Below, in pieces: positions 39,904 to 48,301 of a stretch of 64,000 nt of DNA. Position numbers and translations under genes: made by a program. The DNA comes from Synechococcus sp. CB0101 (GTDB lineage: Bacteria > Cyanobacteriota > Cyanobacteriia > PCC-6307 > Cyanobiaceae). Under the pieces are notes generated by a model. That model was not told the DNA's origin, ran no database searches, and was given only the letters and a program-made list of their open reading frames with translations. How positions within the stretch are numbered: the first letter of the stretch is position 1; each line of letters opens with the position of its first letter. The stretch spans positions 1,271,860 through 1,335,859 of the forward strand of contig NZ_CP039373.1 in the NCBI RefSeq assembly GCF_000179235.2, in the 5' to 3' direction.

Positions 39904-40086
39904 ATCGCTGAGCGCCACGGCATCGCCAACGGAAGCCCGCATCGCCATGGTGGCCAGACCCACAGCCGCTGAAGCCGTAAACGCCAACCACAAGCCACGG
40001 CGCAGGCCGCGCCAGGGTGTTTTGGCCTCTTGCAACAGGCGGGCGCGTAGCGCCGGATCAATGGGCTCACGGGACTGTGGTGCCAT
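39817..40086 (-). CDS. DUF3493 family membrane protein
   Basis: 89 residues beginning MAPQSREPIDPALRARLLQEAK, with PWRGLRRGLWLAFTASAAVG and two hydrophobic helices. This matches DUF3493, a family of cyanobacteria and chloroplasts linked to photosystem II assembly through the plant/algal LPA1/REP27 relatives. Its 3' end overlaps the tail of the preceding gene on the other strand by 87 bases. It is the last protein gene before the tRNA that received the island. Confidence 0.75.
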   Translation of the reverse strand: MAPQSREPIDPALRARLLQEAKTPWRGLRRGLWLAFTASAAVGLATMAMRASVGDAVALSDLGIQVGALVLFGGLLWRDRNPSIDDSGV

Positions 40087-40135
40087 GACGCGAGCCCAGT
40101 GGGCGCAACAGCCTGAATGCTAATTTGATGCGGCT

Positions 40136-40208
<73 letters not shown>

Positions 40209-40233
40209 TTTCAAAGAGTCAAACCGGAGCCTT

Positions 40234-40258
40234 AAACCCCTGTCCATGACAGGGGTTT
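40234..40258 (+). terminator. Rho-independent terminator-like hairpin after tRNA-Thr
   Basis: AAACCCCTGTC and GACAGGGGTTT form a perfect 11-bp stem with a three-base loop (CAT), followed by CTTGCTTTT. It lies 27 bases after the tRNA, inside the island, and would end tRNA transcription before the integrase. Confidence 0.8.
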
Positions 40259-40321
40259 CTTGCTTTTGAGATGAGGTATCACAAGCGCATCTTTTCGTCA
40301 AATCGCATCAGCTTGAACCAT

Positions 40322-40440
40322 CTACAGGGAAAGTGAGTTTCCCTCCAGATCTGCCACGATCGGATGGCCGGCCGGCGCACTTTCCCTCCAGCTTTCCCTC
40401 CAAATTTGCGCCACTGAATCAGTCGACGAATCAGTGGGTC
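40322..40440. repeat. Putative arm-type integrase/excisionase sites, left end
   Basis: Four copies of one short motif lie within 81 bases: CTACAGGGAAA at 40322-40332 and its inverse TTTCCCTCCA at 40338-40347, 40381-40390 and 40393-40402. GAATCAGTGGGTC follows at 40428-40440. The same two motifs recur near attR (58868-58993). Such shared short repeats flanking the crossover core are what tyrosine integrases use as arm sites. Confidence 0.65.
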
Positions 40441-40475
40441 GAGGCGGCGAGAGCTGGGAATGCTCAAAGGAGCCG

Positions 40476-41675
40476 ATGCCCCCTGCTGTGAACCGATCCG
40501 CCCTGACCCTCTACTCCCATCGCCTGGTGGAGGACGGCTGCCGCTTCCGCCTGCACGCCAGCCCGGAGAAGTCGCCCTATCTGTACGTGCGCGAGATCGT
40601 CGACGGCGAACGCCTGCGCCAGTTCTCACTGGCCCCGCTGGAGTGGGTTGCCCGGGAGGACGTGATCAGCGCCTATGAGCGCTGCCTGGCCGGCCATGAG
40701 CTTGGCAGCTGGCCAGAGCAGGAGAAGACCGACGCCAGTAGCAGTCTTAGCTGGAGCACCCTGGCCGAGGAAACGATCGCGTGGCTGCAGCAACGCCGCC
40801 CGCGCTCCCTGGGTACCTACCGCACCTACCTGCGCCAGATCGGCCAGCTCAAGGGCAAACCCCGCACCCAGGCCCTGCGGGAGTGGGCGCGCCAGGCCGA
40901 TCCAGCCAGCCGGGGCTACACGGTGCGCATCGACACCCTGGCCCGCATCCGCGACTGGGGCTCCTCCCTGGTGAACGAAGCACTGCTCAGCGAACTCCGT
41001 GCCCTGCGCCCCAGCGGCAAGGAGCGGCGACGCACCGCCCGGGAGGCCAACAGGCCGCGGGCCATCCCCTCGCAGGAGGCCTTGCAGGGGTGGCTGGATG
41101 GAATCGAATCACGGCCGCTGCAATGGGCCCTGGCGATGGTGGCCACTTACGGCCTGCGCCCCCATGAGGTGTTTCACCTGGAGTGCCTGCCGGATGCGGA
41201 GGGCTGGATCCAGATCGGCGGCGCCGAGCGCACCAAAACCGGCTTTCGCCCGGTGATGCCCGCGCCGCTGGAGTGGGTAGAGCGCTACGGGCTGCGGGAG
41301 AACCTGACAGGGGCCCTGCCCTGGACCCCGCAGTTCGACGCCAGCGGCACCTGCCTCAATAACCAGTACCTGGGAGGGCAGCTGGGACGGGCCATGCGCC
41401 TACGGCTCCCTGCGCTCACGGTGGTGGCCCAAGCCAGCGCCAGCGCCCACCGCCGAGCCACCCAGGAAATCCTGCAATGCGTGCCCTACGACCTACGCCA
41501 CGCCTGGGCCATTCGCCTGGCGTCCGATCCGGCCTATGCCCACATCTCAGCGGAGACAGCGGCCGAAATGATGGGCCACAGCCGTGATGTGCACAAAGAG
41601 ATCTATCTCTTCTGGATCACCAAGGATGAGATTCAGCGGGGCATCAAAGCCCGCACGCAGCCGATCGCGGCGTGA
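40476..41675 (+). CDS. Tyrosine recombinase (integrase)
   Basis: 399 residues from ATG 40476; GTG 40434 in the same frame is an alternative. AAAGGAG sits three bases before ATG 40476, closer than ideal. The catalytic domain shows Arg I in TYGLRPHEVFHL, HxxR as DLRHAWAIRL, a second His in MMGHSRDVHK and the nucleophile Tyr in HKEIYLFWI. The N-terminal half is a core-binding domain. It lies beside the tRNA in the normal position for a tRNA-targeting integrase and is judged intact. Confidence 0.9.
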   Translation: MPPAVNRSALTLYSHRLVEDGCRFRLHASPEKSPYLYVREIVDGERLRQFSLAPLEWVAREDVISAYERCLAGHELGSWPEQEKTDASSSLSWSTLAEETIAWLQQRRPRSLGTYRTYLRQIGQLKGKPRTQALREWARQADPASRGYTVRIDTLARIRDWGSSLVNEALLSELRALRPSGKERRRTAREANRPRAIPSQEALQGWLDGIESRPLQWALAMVATYGLRPHEVFHLECLPDAEGWIQIGGAERTKTGFRPVMPAPLEWVERYGLRENLTGALPWTPQFDASGTCLNNQYLGGQLGRAMRLRLPALTVVAQASASAHRRATQEILQCVPYDLRHAWAIRLASDPAYAHISAETAAEMMGHSRDVHKEIYLFWITKDEIQRGIKARTQPIAA

Positions 41676-41690
41676 GCACCCGGCACACCC

Positions 41691-41990
41691 TCAAATGCGA
41701 TCGAGGGCCAAATCACAGCGCTGACGATTCCAGAGGAACACGCCGCGCATCGCCGTGGGGTTCTTCTTGATGTAGTGCCGCTTTTCCACCAGAACACCTT
41801 CCTGGCGCAGCCGATCCAGGGTGGCACGGCTGATGCTGAGGTGACGCAAGATGGCCTTGGTGTCGACCCACAGAGACGGGCTTGAAAGCGAGGCTTCGCA
41901 GCCTGGATAGAGACCCAAACGATCCCTCTCCCGCGGTAAACGACAACGACCTCGTGCTCGACTCTGCAAGACGCCTCCAGGTATAGACAA
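41691..41990 (-). CDS. AlpA/MerR-like DNA-binding protein, possible excisionase
   Basis: Up to 99 residues; the true start may be internal because the first 35 residues look non-conserved. The C-terminal 60 residues read WVDTKAILRHLSISRATLDRL followed by QEGVLVEKRHYIKK and VFLWNRQRCDLAL, the winged helix-turn-helix of AlpA/Xis-like proteins. Such proteins direct excision and regulate integrases. It is convergent with the integrase, with stops 15 bases apart. Confidence 0.65.
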   Translation of the reverse strand: MSIPGGVLQSRARGRCRLPRERDRLGLYPGCEASLSSPSLWVDTKAILRHLSISRATLDRLRQEGVLVEKRHYIKKNPTAMRGVFLWNRQRCDLALDRI

Positions 41991-42033
41991 AGGCTACTGG
42001 CGCCAACCTTGAGCGATCTTGGGAGTGCGGCAC

Positions 42034-42200
42034 GGGGTGCATCACCTGAGGCATGGGGTGCCTCACTAGAGACCTGTGAGGTCCCATGGGTGGGTGCAGA
42101 TTGACCTCAGGGTGAGGCCATATTGATCTCACCAGTGAGGCCAGATTGATCTCACCCCCTAGGTCAGATCGCCCCAAGGGGCTGAGGCAGATTGACCCAC
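42034..42200. repeat. Tandem 22-23-bp repeat array (iteron-like)
   Basis: Five degenerate repeats have their core A(G/T)ATTGA (one is AGATCGC) at 42098, 42120, 42143, 42166 and 42189, so spacing is 22, 23, 23 and 23 bases. The best two, at 42112-42134 and 42135-42157, differ at two positions and have GTGAG...CTCAC symmetry. Before them, GGGGTGC(A/C)TCAC occurs at 42034 and 42055, 21 bases apart. An AT-rich tract (42200-42250) follows. This could be a replication origin or a cooperative operator for the 42208 gene. Confidence 0.7.
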
Positions 42201-42207
42201 CATCTAT

Positions 42208-43092
42208 ATGGTTCAAAAAGTCTTAGAAAATAAAACCAAAACAACAACACACACCCATCCGAGCAATCCAGGGATCAGGGGAGGAAGGAGCAAGCAGCAG
42301 CCAGGCAGGCCGACGCTCCAACCAACGCCAGTAGCCTCCAGTACAAGCACAGCCCCGATGATCTGCCCTCCTCCCCAGCGCTTCTTTTGCGTACACACCG
42401 AAGCGATTGAGCAGACCCATCGAGCCCTGCAACAACTGGAGCAGCAACGCAAAGGCTCCAAGAGACCCAGCCGAGCCCTACGGGTGGCTCAGCTCTACGG
42501 CTACCTGCAACTCAGAGCCAGAGATGGCGAGGCCGTGCAACTGGGCCTGAAGCATCTGGCCGAAAGCTGGCACGTGCAACCCCGCGAACTTCGCGCCGAC
42601 CTCAACGACCTCCAGAGCCTGGGCTGGTTGAGCTTCACCACCGGGATGCACGGCACCACGGTTCAGCTCTCCGAGCCGCAGGAGAACGAGCCACTGCAAT
42701 CCGAACAGCCGGCCTTGGGGACAACCGAGGAGAGCGTGGAACCCTTCAACGAGAGCAGCGCAGGTGCGCCGGAGGCTTCCTTGATCGGGCAGTTCTACAG
42801 CATCTACAACCAAGAGCGTCCGATCACCTGGCCGACTCTCAACGCCCCCAATGGAGCCTTGAGCCGTGCGCTGCAGAGCGCGATCGCCGTTGCCGGAACC
42901 CCAGACACCTTCTGGCGGGTGTTGCGAGTGGCCCTGCAAACCATGCCTGAGTTCTGGCGCACGACCTATCCCCAGGGGCGCACAGGCGCTCAATGCGCTG
43001 CCGCGCTCCTGAAGAGCAACCAGTTCGAGGACGACCTTGGCCCCGAGTTCTGGCATGTGTTCCGCTGGGGTGAGGCAGCCCTGCAAGCCTGA
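42208..43092 (+). CDS. Winged-helix protein, possible replication or regulatory protein of the island
   Basis: 294 residues from ATG 42208; the first 50 are low-complexity Thr/Pro/Gln and ATG 42358 is a plausible alternative. Residues 85-155 form a helix-turn-helix region (LGLKHLAESWHVQPRELRADLNDLQSLGWLSF). A hydrophilic linker leads to a C-terminal alpha-helical domain (ALSRALQSAIAVAGTPDTFWRVLRVAL). I do not recognise a family. Because it follows an iteron-like array and an AT-rich stretch, a Rep-like or repressor role is possible. Its stop is three bases before the interrupted DUF429 gene. Confidence 0.6.
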   Translation: MVQKVLENKTKTTTHTHPSNPGIRGGRSKQQPGRPTLQPTPVASSTSTAPMICPPPQRFFCVHTEAIEQTHRALQQLEQQRKGSKRPSRALRVAQLYGYLQLRARDGEAVQLGLKHLAESWHVQPRELRADLNDLQSLGWLSFTTGMHGTTVQLSEPQENEPLQSEQPALGTTEESVEPFNESSAGAPEASLIGQFYSIYNQERPITWPTLNAPNGALSRALQSAIAVAGTPDTFWRVLRVALQTMPEFWRTTYPQGRTGAQCAAALLKSNQFEDDLGPEFWHVFRWGEAALQA

Positions 43093-43538
43093 GCCATGGC
43101 GCTGATCACCACAGTGGGCATTGATGTAGGCGGCGAGCGCAAGGGCTTCCATGCGGTGGCTCTCACCGACGGCACCACCACCGACCAGCTGGTCACAGCC
43201 GACGTAGCAGCGCTTCGCGACTGGTGCCTGAACACCCACAACGCCCTGGTGATCGCCATCGATGCACCCTGCCGCTGGAGCCACGATGGACGCATGCGCG
43301 CCTGCGAGCGCGAGCTGATGCGGCAAGGGATGCACTGCTTCGCCTCACCCAGCCGCGAGCGGGCTGTGCAACACCCGAGCAACTACTACGGCTGGATGTT
43401 TCACGGTGAGGCGCTCTATCAGGCCCTGGAGCCCAGCCATCCGATCTGCACAGCCCTGCCGATACCTGGTGAGCACTGCTGCTTTGAAACCTTCCCCCAT
43501 GCCATCACCTGGCACCTGCGGGGCGGCAATGCCCAGGC

Positions 43539-43588
43539 TGTCAAGCGACATCCGCTTTTGGTCCTCCGGCGACACGAAATCTGGTCCA
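43539..43588. repeat. IS21 left terminal inverted repeat
   Basis: Outer end TGTCAAGCGACA, then a second block containing GGCGACACGAAA and CTGGTCC. It pairs with 45942-45991. Confidence 0.85.
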
Positions 43589-43706
43589 GCTGATGGTCTG
43601 CTGATGGGGGCCTTCCGTTGGCTTTTCGATCGTTGCCTCATCGGTGTGTGTCGTGACGTGGTTGTTGTGGGCTGCGGAACCTGTGCTGCCTGATTCGAGT
43701 TTTCCT

Positions 43707-44570
43707 TCAGGCCTCCTCACTGGGCGGCGGTGGCTGTAGGCCAGCGCTGTCCTGTGAGGAGGAACCGCCCGCCTGCGGGCGGATGAGACCGCTGCGACGT
43801 TTCCCTTTGAGCCGGTAGCTGTCGCCCCGGATCGTCAGCACGTGGCTGTGGTGCAGCAGCCGATCGAGGATTGCCGTGGCAACCACCTGATCACCAAACA
43901 CCTCGCCCCACTCCATGACGGGGCGGTTGGAGGTGATCAACACGCTGCCGCGCTGGTAGCAGCGGGAGATCAGCTGGAAGAACAGATAGGCCGCGTTCGG
44001 CTCAAGCGGCAGGTAGCCGAGCTCATCGATGATCAGCAGCCGGGTTTTGGCGTACTGCGTCAGCCTTGCTTCCAGGGCGTGCTGCGCCTGGGCTTTGGCC
44101 AGGGCTGTGATCAGCTCCATCGCACCGACGTACTGGACGCTGTGACCGAGCCGCACCGCCTCCCGGCCCAGTGCCACGGCCAAGTGGGTCTTACCCACAC
44201 CCGGCGGTCCGAGCAGTAGCAAGGTGTCGCCGTTGGCCACCCAACGGCAGGTGGCCAGCTCGCGGATTTGGGCCGGATCGATCGACGGCTGAGCCTCGAA
44301 ATCAAATGCCTCCAGCGTCCGCACATACGGAAAGCGCGCCAGCCGCAGCGCCATTTCCATCCGCAGCTGGTCCTTGCGAGCCACCTCAGCTGTGCAGAGC
44401 CAGGTCAGCGCCTCACGCAGGTTCATCTCCCGCCTTGCCGCCTCCTCCAGGAGCGCATCGAGGCGATCGCGGATGGCCGGTAGCCGCAGGCGGGTAAGCA
44501 TCGCCTCCAGCTCCTCGGTCGGCACCGGTGGCGTGATGGGTGTGGATCGGTTGCGCGGGTTGGTGCTCAT
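43707..44570 (-). CDS. istB: IstB-like ATP-binding transposition helper (IS21 family)
   Basis: 287 residues. The AAA+ core has Walker A LLLGPPGVGKTHLAVALG, a Walker B LLIIDELGYLP, and sensor LITSNRPVMEWGEVFGD. IstB helps IstA choose targets and is related to DnaC. Its ATG overlaps the istA stop (44567-44570), as in other IS21 elements. The reading frame is intact. Confidence 0.93.
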   Translation of the reverse strand: MSTNPRNRSTPITPPVPTEELEAMLTRLRLPAIRDRLDALLEEAARREMNLREALTWLCTAEVARKDQLRMEMALRLARFPYVRTLEAFDFEAQPSIDPAQIRELATCRWVANGDTLLLLGPPGVGKTHLAVALGREAVRLGHSVQYVGAMELITALAKAQAQHALEARLTQYAKTRLLIIDELGYLPLEPNAAYLFFQLISRCYQRGSVLITSNRPVMEWGEVFGDQVVATAILDRLLHHSHVLTIRGDSYRLKGKRRSGLIRPQAGGSSSQDSAGLQPPPPSEEA

Positions 44571-45880
44571 GCCGCTACCTCACCGATCAGCTCGGCATAG
44601 ACGGCCAGAGGCCGGGCCAGTTCAGAGCTGCGAACCATGCGCCGCTCCTGCTCTTGCTCCTGTTCTTGATCACAACGCTCGCTGGTGTCCCGCAGCGAAC
44701 GCACCGCCTCGCGCCGCTGCCGTTGCGGCACCAGGCCATCCCAATGGCCGTCGATCACCTGGCGGCTACGGCTACCAGGCCGCTGACGCCTGTGCTCAGC
44801 CACGATCCTGCCGCCATGGCGGATCAGAACCTGTTGATCGCGCACCAGCACGCTCACCCGCTGGCGGATCAGCGCCTGCGGCGCCGAATACCAGTTCGCT
44901 TCCACTTCCACGCAGCAGTCGCTGTGCACAACGCGCACCAGCTCCCGCTCTGCCAAGAAGGACGGCTTGGCCTCCAGCGGCTGCAAGGCCTGGGCTTCTG
45001 CGCGCATAAACCGCTCCAGCGGCGCCTCACCCGTGGTGCCATGCACCCTCAGGTCAGCGACCTCACGGGTCCAGCGCACCAGATGGGCCTCCAGCTCCGC
45101 CCAGCTGCTGAACTCCCGCCCGGCCATGGCGTTGCGTTTGACGTACGCCACCCCACGTTCGTCTTTGCCTTTCGTCCTGGCCCGGTACGGCCGGCAGGCG
45201 CGGGGCTTGAACCCCCAGTAGCTGGCGAACTGCTCAAGCCGCTGGGCAAACACCAGGATCTGTCGTTCCGGATCGTGCTGACTCACCAGGGCGCGAGCGT
45301 TATCCACGAGCACCTCCTGAGGCACACCGCCCCAGTGCCGGAACCCCTCCTCCAGGGTTGAGAGCCAGTGGTCCTGCTTCTCGCTGCGGAACGCCCGCAC
45401 CAACAGTCGCCTGGAGTATCCCAAGGTGAGCACCGCCAGGTGCACCCGCACCCGCTCGCCGCCAATACGCACCACGCACTGGCCAAAGTCCGCCTGCAGC
45501 TGCCGGCCCGGTGGCGTCTCAAACCGCACCGTCGCCACAGCTGCGTTGCGCAGCTCACGCCGCCATGGCTCAACCGCACGCTCCACCGTGCGCAGGCTCA
45601 CCTTGATTCCCTTCTCACTGGCCAACTCCTGCCGCAGCACGTCGGCATTGCCGCGGTGGGCCAGAAATCGCTGCCGCAGCCACTCCCGTTGACCATCGAG
45701 AACCGAGGTGCGGCAGGGCTTGCCATAGGGCTGCCAGCCACCCTGCCGTAGGTACTTGCGCACCGTCTCCGGCGAACAGCCCAGTTCCCGGGCAATCCGT
45801 CTACGGCCCCAGCCTGCTGCCGAAAGCCGCTGCATCGCCTCCACATCCTGAGGGGTCTGCACCGGCATCTCCGCAGCCAT
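44567..45880 (-). CDS. istA: IstA-like DDE transposase (IS21 family)
   Basis: 437 residues from ATG 45880 (MAAEMPVQTPQDVEAMQRLS). An N-terminal helix-turn-helix (GWGRRRIARELGCSPETVRKYLRQG) precedes a DDE core with LQADFGQ, EVLVDNARALV and KGKDERGVAYVKRN. The frame is open further upstream past the IS end, but the start must lie inside the element. IstA cuts and joins DNA with help from IstB. Confidence 0.93.
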   Translation of the reverse strand: MAAEMPVQTPQDVEAMQRLSAAGWGRRRIARELGCSPETVRKYLRQGGWQPYGKPCRTSVLDGQREWLRQRFLAHRGNADVLRQELASEKGIKVSLRTVERAVEPWRRELRNAAVATVRFETPPGRQLQADFGQCVVRIGGERVRVHLAVLTLGYSRRLLVRAFRSEKQDHWLSTLEEGFRHWGGVPQEVLVDNARALVSQHDPERQILVFAQRLEQFASYWGFKPRACRPYRARTKGKDERGVAYVKRNAMAGREFSSWAELEAHLVRWTREVADLRVHGTTGEAPLERFMRAEAQALQPLEAKPSFLAERELVRVVHSDCCVEVEANWYSAPQALIRQRVSVLVRDQQVLIRHGGRIVAEHRRQRPGSRSRQVIDGHWDGLVPQRQRREAVRSLRDTSERCDQEQEQEQERRMVRSSELARPLAVYAELIGEVAA

Positions 45881-45941
45881 CGGCTCCAGAGATGACGCCC
45901 CTGCGCTCACCGTGTCGTCAGGCCTGGCTCGCTCCACAGGG

Positions 45942-45991
45942 TGGACCAGTTTTCGTGTCGCCGCCGGACCAGTTTTTGCTGTCGCCTGACA
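45942..45991. repeat. IS21 right terminal inverted repeat
   Basis: Inverse of the left end: ends in TGTCGCCTGACA, followed directly by CAGGC, the second target copy. Confidence 0.85.
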
Positions 45992-46477
45992 CAGGCACGG
46001 CAGAAGCGCACACAACGCCGGGACTTGCTCAAGCAAGCAGGCATCAACCTCACACGCCTGACAAGCATCGACCTGGTGGACGCTGCTCTCTGCGCCCTCA
46101 CAGCCCATGTGGCCGCCAGCGGGGGGCCGTATCACCTGTATGGCGAAGAGACGGAAGGAGTCATCGTGGTTCCAGCGGCTGTTTCTGCCTTGTCCGCCGA
46201 CAGATCTCCAAAACCCATCGTGAACGTGGCTTCGGCGGCTCAAGCGTTGGAGGGTGCGCCTGGCATGCCCACGGCGTCCGGATCCCTTGCCTCGCGTCGC
46301 ACCGGATGGGCAGAGGCAGCAGCGGCTGGTCCAGGCAAAGGCCTCATGGATGCCCCCAGCAACAGCCGCTTTGACCACGAGGAGTGGCAGTGGTGAGCCC
46401 GGACGAAACCGCGGGGTCCTACACCTTGCGGGCACCCCAGACCCACTGGCAGGTTTAGGAGATCTTGCCCCGCATCC

Positions 46478-48256
46478 TTGAACCCCTCTGCCCAGCTCCC
46501 AGGCATCGAGACGGGACAAGCCGATGAACGGAAGGACGACTTCATGGGCGCCCTGGCCGCACTTGGCGGATCGGCCGGGAACGGTCGCCTGCGCAGCATC
46601 CTGGAGTGGGATGAAGACACCTATGAGGCGGTGCGATCGGATCTGGTAAGCACTGGCATGGTTGTTCCCGGGCGCGGGCGCGGAGGTTCGGTGGCCTTGA
46701 ACGACGGGAGCACTGGCGATCAGGCCGCTGCCTCATCCAAGCCCGCATCCAGACGATCTCGCATGTCCAAGGAGCCAACAACAGCGAGCAGCTTCGATCA
46801 GGCCTTCCGCGCCATCGACGACTGCCTGCGCAAGGAAGCGGGCTGCGGCACCGAACTCGACTACACCGAGCAGACCTCCTGGCTGCTGTTCCTCAAATAC
46901 CTCGATGGCCTGGAGGACGACCGGGCCGCCATGGCCCTGCTTGAGGGTCGCAGCTACACCCCGATCCTGGAGGAGCCCTACCGCTGGAACAGCTGGGCGG
47001 CGCCCAAGAATGCCGATGGCCAGCTGGATCACAACGCCTCGCTCACAGGCGACGACCTGCGCGATTTCGTGAATCAGCGGTTGTTTCCCTACCTGGAGCA
47101 GTTCAAGCAGCGCGCCAGTGGGCCCAACACGATTGAGTACAAGATCGGTGAGATCTTCGGGGAGATCCGCAACAAAATCTCCAGCGGCTACAACCTGCGC
47201 GAAATCATCGATGTGATCGATGGCCTGCGCTTCCGCTCCCAGGCCGAGAAGCACGAGCTCTCGATGCTCTACGAGGAGAAGATCAAGCGGATGGGCAACG
47301 CCGGCCGCAACGGCGGCGAATACTACACGCCCCGGCCGCTGATCCGCGCCATCGTGCAGGTGATCAACCCACAGATCGGCGAAACCGTCTACGACCCTGC
47401 CGTTGGCTCCGCAGGCTTTCTCTGCGAAGCGTTCGAATACATGCGCAAAGGCGGGGCTTCAGGCCGTGAGTTGAGCACAGAAGATCTGGACACACTGCAG
47501 ACCCGCACCTTCACCGGCAAGGAAAAGAAGAGCCTCGCCTATGTGATCGCGATCATGAACATGATCCTGCATGGGATCGAAGCACCCAAGATCATCCATG
47601 CCAACACGCTCACCGAAAACCTGAGCGATGTGCAGGAGCGGGATCGTTTTGACGTAATCCTCGCCAACCCTCCGTTCGGCGGCAGCGAACGCAAGGAGGT
47701 GCAGCAGAACTTCCCGATCCGCTCAGGGGAAACAGCCTTCCTGTTTCTTCAACACTTCATCCGCATGTTGCGGGCCGGCGGCCGCGCCGGCGTGGTGATC
47801 AAGAACACCTTACTCTCCAACTCAGATAATGCTTCTGTGGCCCTGCGCCAAAAGCTGCTGGAAGAGTGCAACCTGCACACCGTGCTCGATTGCCCCGGCG
47901 GCACCTTCCAGGGAGCAGGTGTGAAAACGGTGGTGCTGTTCTTCGAGAAGGGAGCACCAACCCAAAAGGTTTGGTTCTACCAGCTCGATCCAGGACGCAA
48001 CCTCGGCAAGACAAACCCGCTCCACGATCGCGATCTGGCCGAGTTCGTGGAGCTGCAGAAGAACTTCGCAGATTCACCCAAGAGCTGGAGTCTTGATGTG
48101 GCGGACGTGGATCCGCAGACGTTTGATCTGTCGGTGAAGAATCCACACGCCGCCCAGGCCGTTGCCCACCGAAGTCCTCAGGAGATCATGGCGGAGATTG
48201 CCGCGCTGGATGCGGAAGGCGCGTTGGCACTGAACAAGATCAGGGGGCTGTTGTGA
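46478..48256 (+). CDS. hsdM: Type I restriction-modification DNA methyltransferase subunit (HsdM)
   Basis: 592 residues. Residues 1-95 form an extra winged-helix-like module (MGALAALGGSAGNGRLRSIL; VPGRGRGGSVAL) before the usual HsdM N-terminus (SSFDQAFRAIDDCLRKEAGCG). The catalytic domain has GGEYYTPRPLIRAIV, SAM motif DPAVGSAGFLCEAF and NPPFGGSE at N397, typical of N6-adenine methyltransferases. HsdM needs HsdS for target choice. Start TTG 46478 is tentative. Its stop overlaps the hsdS GTG start by four bases. It appears intact, but the partner hsdS is not. Confidence 0.93.
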   Translation: MNPSAQLPGIETGQADERKDDFMGALAALGGSAGNGRLRSILEWDEDTYEAVRSDLVSTGMVVPGRGRGGSVALNDGSTGDQAAASSKPASRRSRMSKEPTTASSFDQAFRAIDDCLRKEAGCGTELDYTEQTSWLLFLKYLDGLEDDRAAMALLEGRSYTPILEEPYRWNSWAAPKNADGQLDHNASLTGDDLRDFVNQRLFPYLEQFKQRASGPNTIEYKIGEIFGEIRNKISSGYNLREIIDVIDGLRFRSQAEKHELSMLYEEKIKRMGNAGRNGGEYYTPRPLIRAIVQVINPQIGETVYDPAVGSAGFLCEAFEYMRKGGASGRELSTEDLDTLQTRTFTGKEKKSLAYVIAIMNMILHGIEAPKIIHANTLTENLSDVQERDRFDVILANPPFGGSERKEVQQNFPIRSGETAFLFLQHFIRMLRAGGRAGVVIKNTLLSNSDNASVALRQKLLEECNLHTVLDCPGGTFQGAGVKTVVLFFEKGAPTQKVWFYQLDPGRNLGKTNPLHDRDLAEFVELQKNFADSPKSWSLDVADVDPQTFDLSVKNPHAAQAVAHRSPQEIMAEIAALDAEGALALNKIRGLL

Positions 48257-48301
48257 AAGAAGATTGGCAGACCAAGAAGCTAGGGGATGTCTGCACTCTA
48301 A

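Larger units (their letters stand above)
43539..45991. mobile_element. IS21-family insertion sequence (2453 bp)
   Basis: The ends begin TGTCAAGCGACA and TGTCAGGCGACA, as IS21 elements do. About 50 bases at each end are inverted copies (39 of 50 identical), including a second inner CGACACGAAA-type repeat. The element is flanked by identical CAGGC copies at 43534-43538 and 45992-45996, a 5-bp target duplication. It carries istA and istB. Neither gene shows a frameshift, so the insertion appears young and possibly active. Confidence 0.92.
43096..46396 (+). pseudogene. DUF429 (RNase H-like) gene interrupted by an IS21-family element
   Basis: The frame starting at ATG 43096 (MALITTVGIDVGGERKGFHAVAL) is cut at 43538. 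After the element it resumes at 45997 as RQKRTQRRDLLKQAGINLTRL and then SIDLVDAALCALTAHVAASG, ending at 46396. Removing the element with one CAGGC copy joins GGNAQA to RQKRTQ in frame, giving 280 residues. Motifs GIDVGG, AIDAP and SIDLVDA fit DUF429, predicted RNase H-fold nucleases of unknown role. The insertion inactivates it unless excision occurs. Confidence 0.85.

Noticed and set aside
42098-42200. The tandem repeats as a possible CRISPR array
   Set aside because: Repeats are degenerate and separated by only a base or two, with no spacers of 30-40 bases and no cas genes nearby.
45880-46519. Extension of istA beyond the IS element
   Set aside because: The open frame continues into the DUF429 remnant, but the transposase start must lie within the element; ATG 45880 matches the usual IstA N-terminus.
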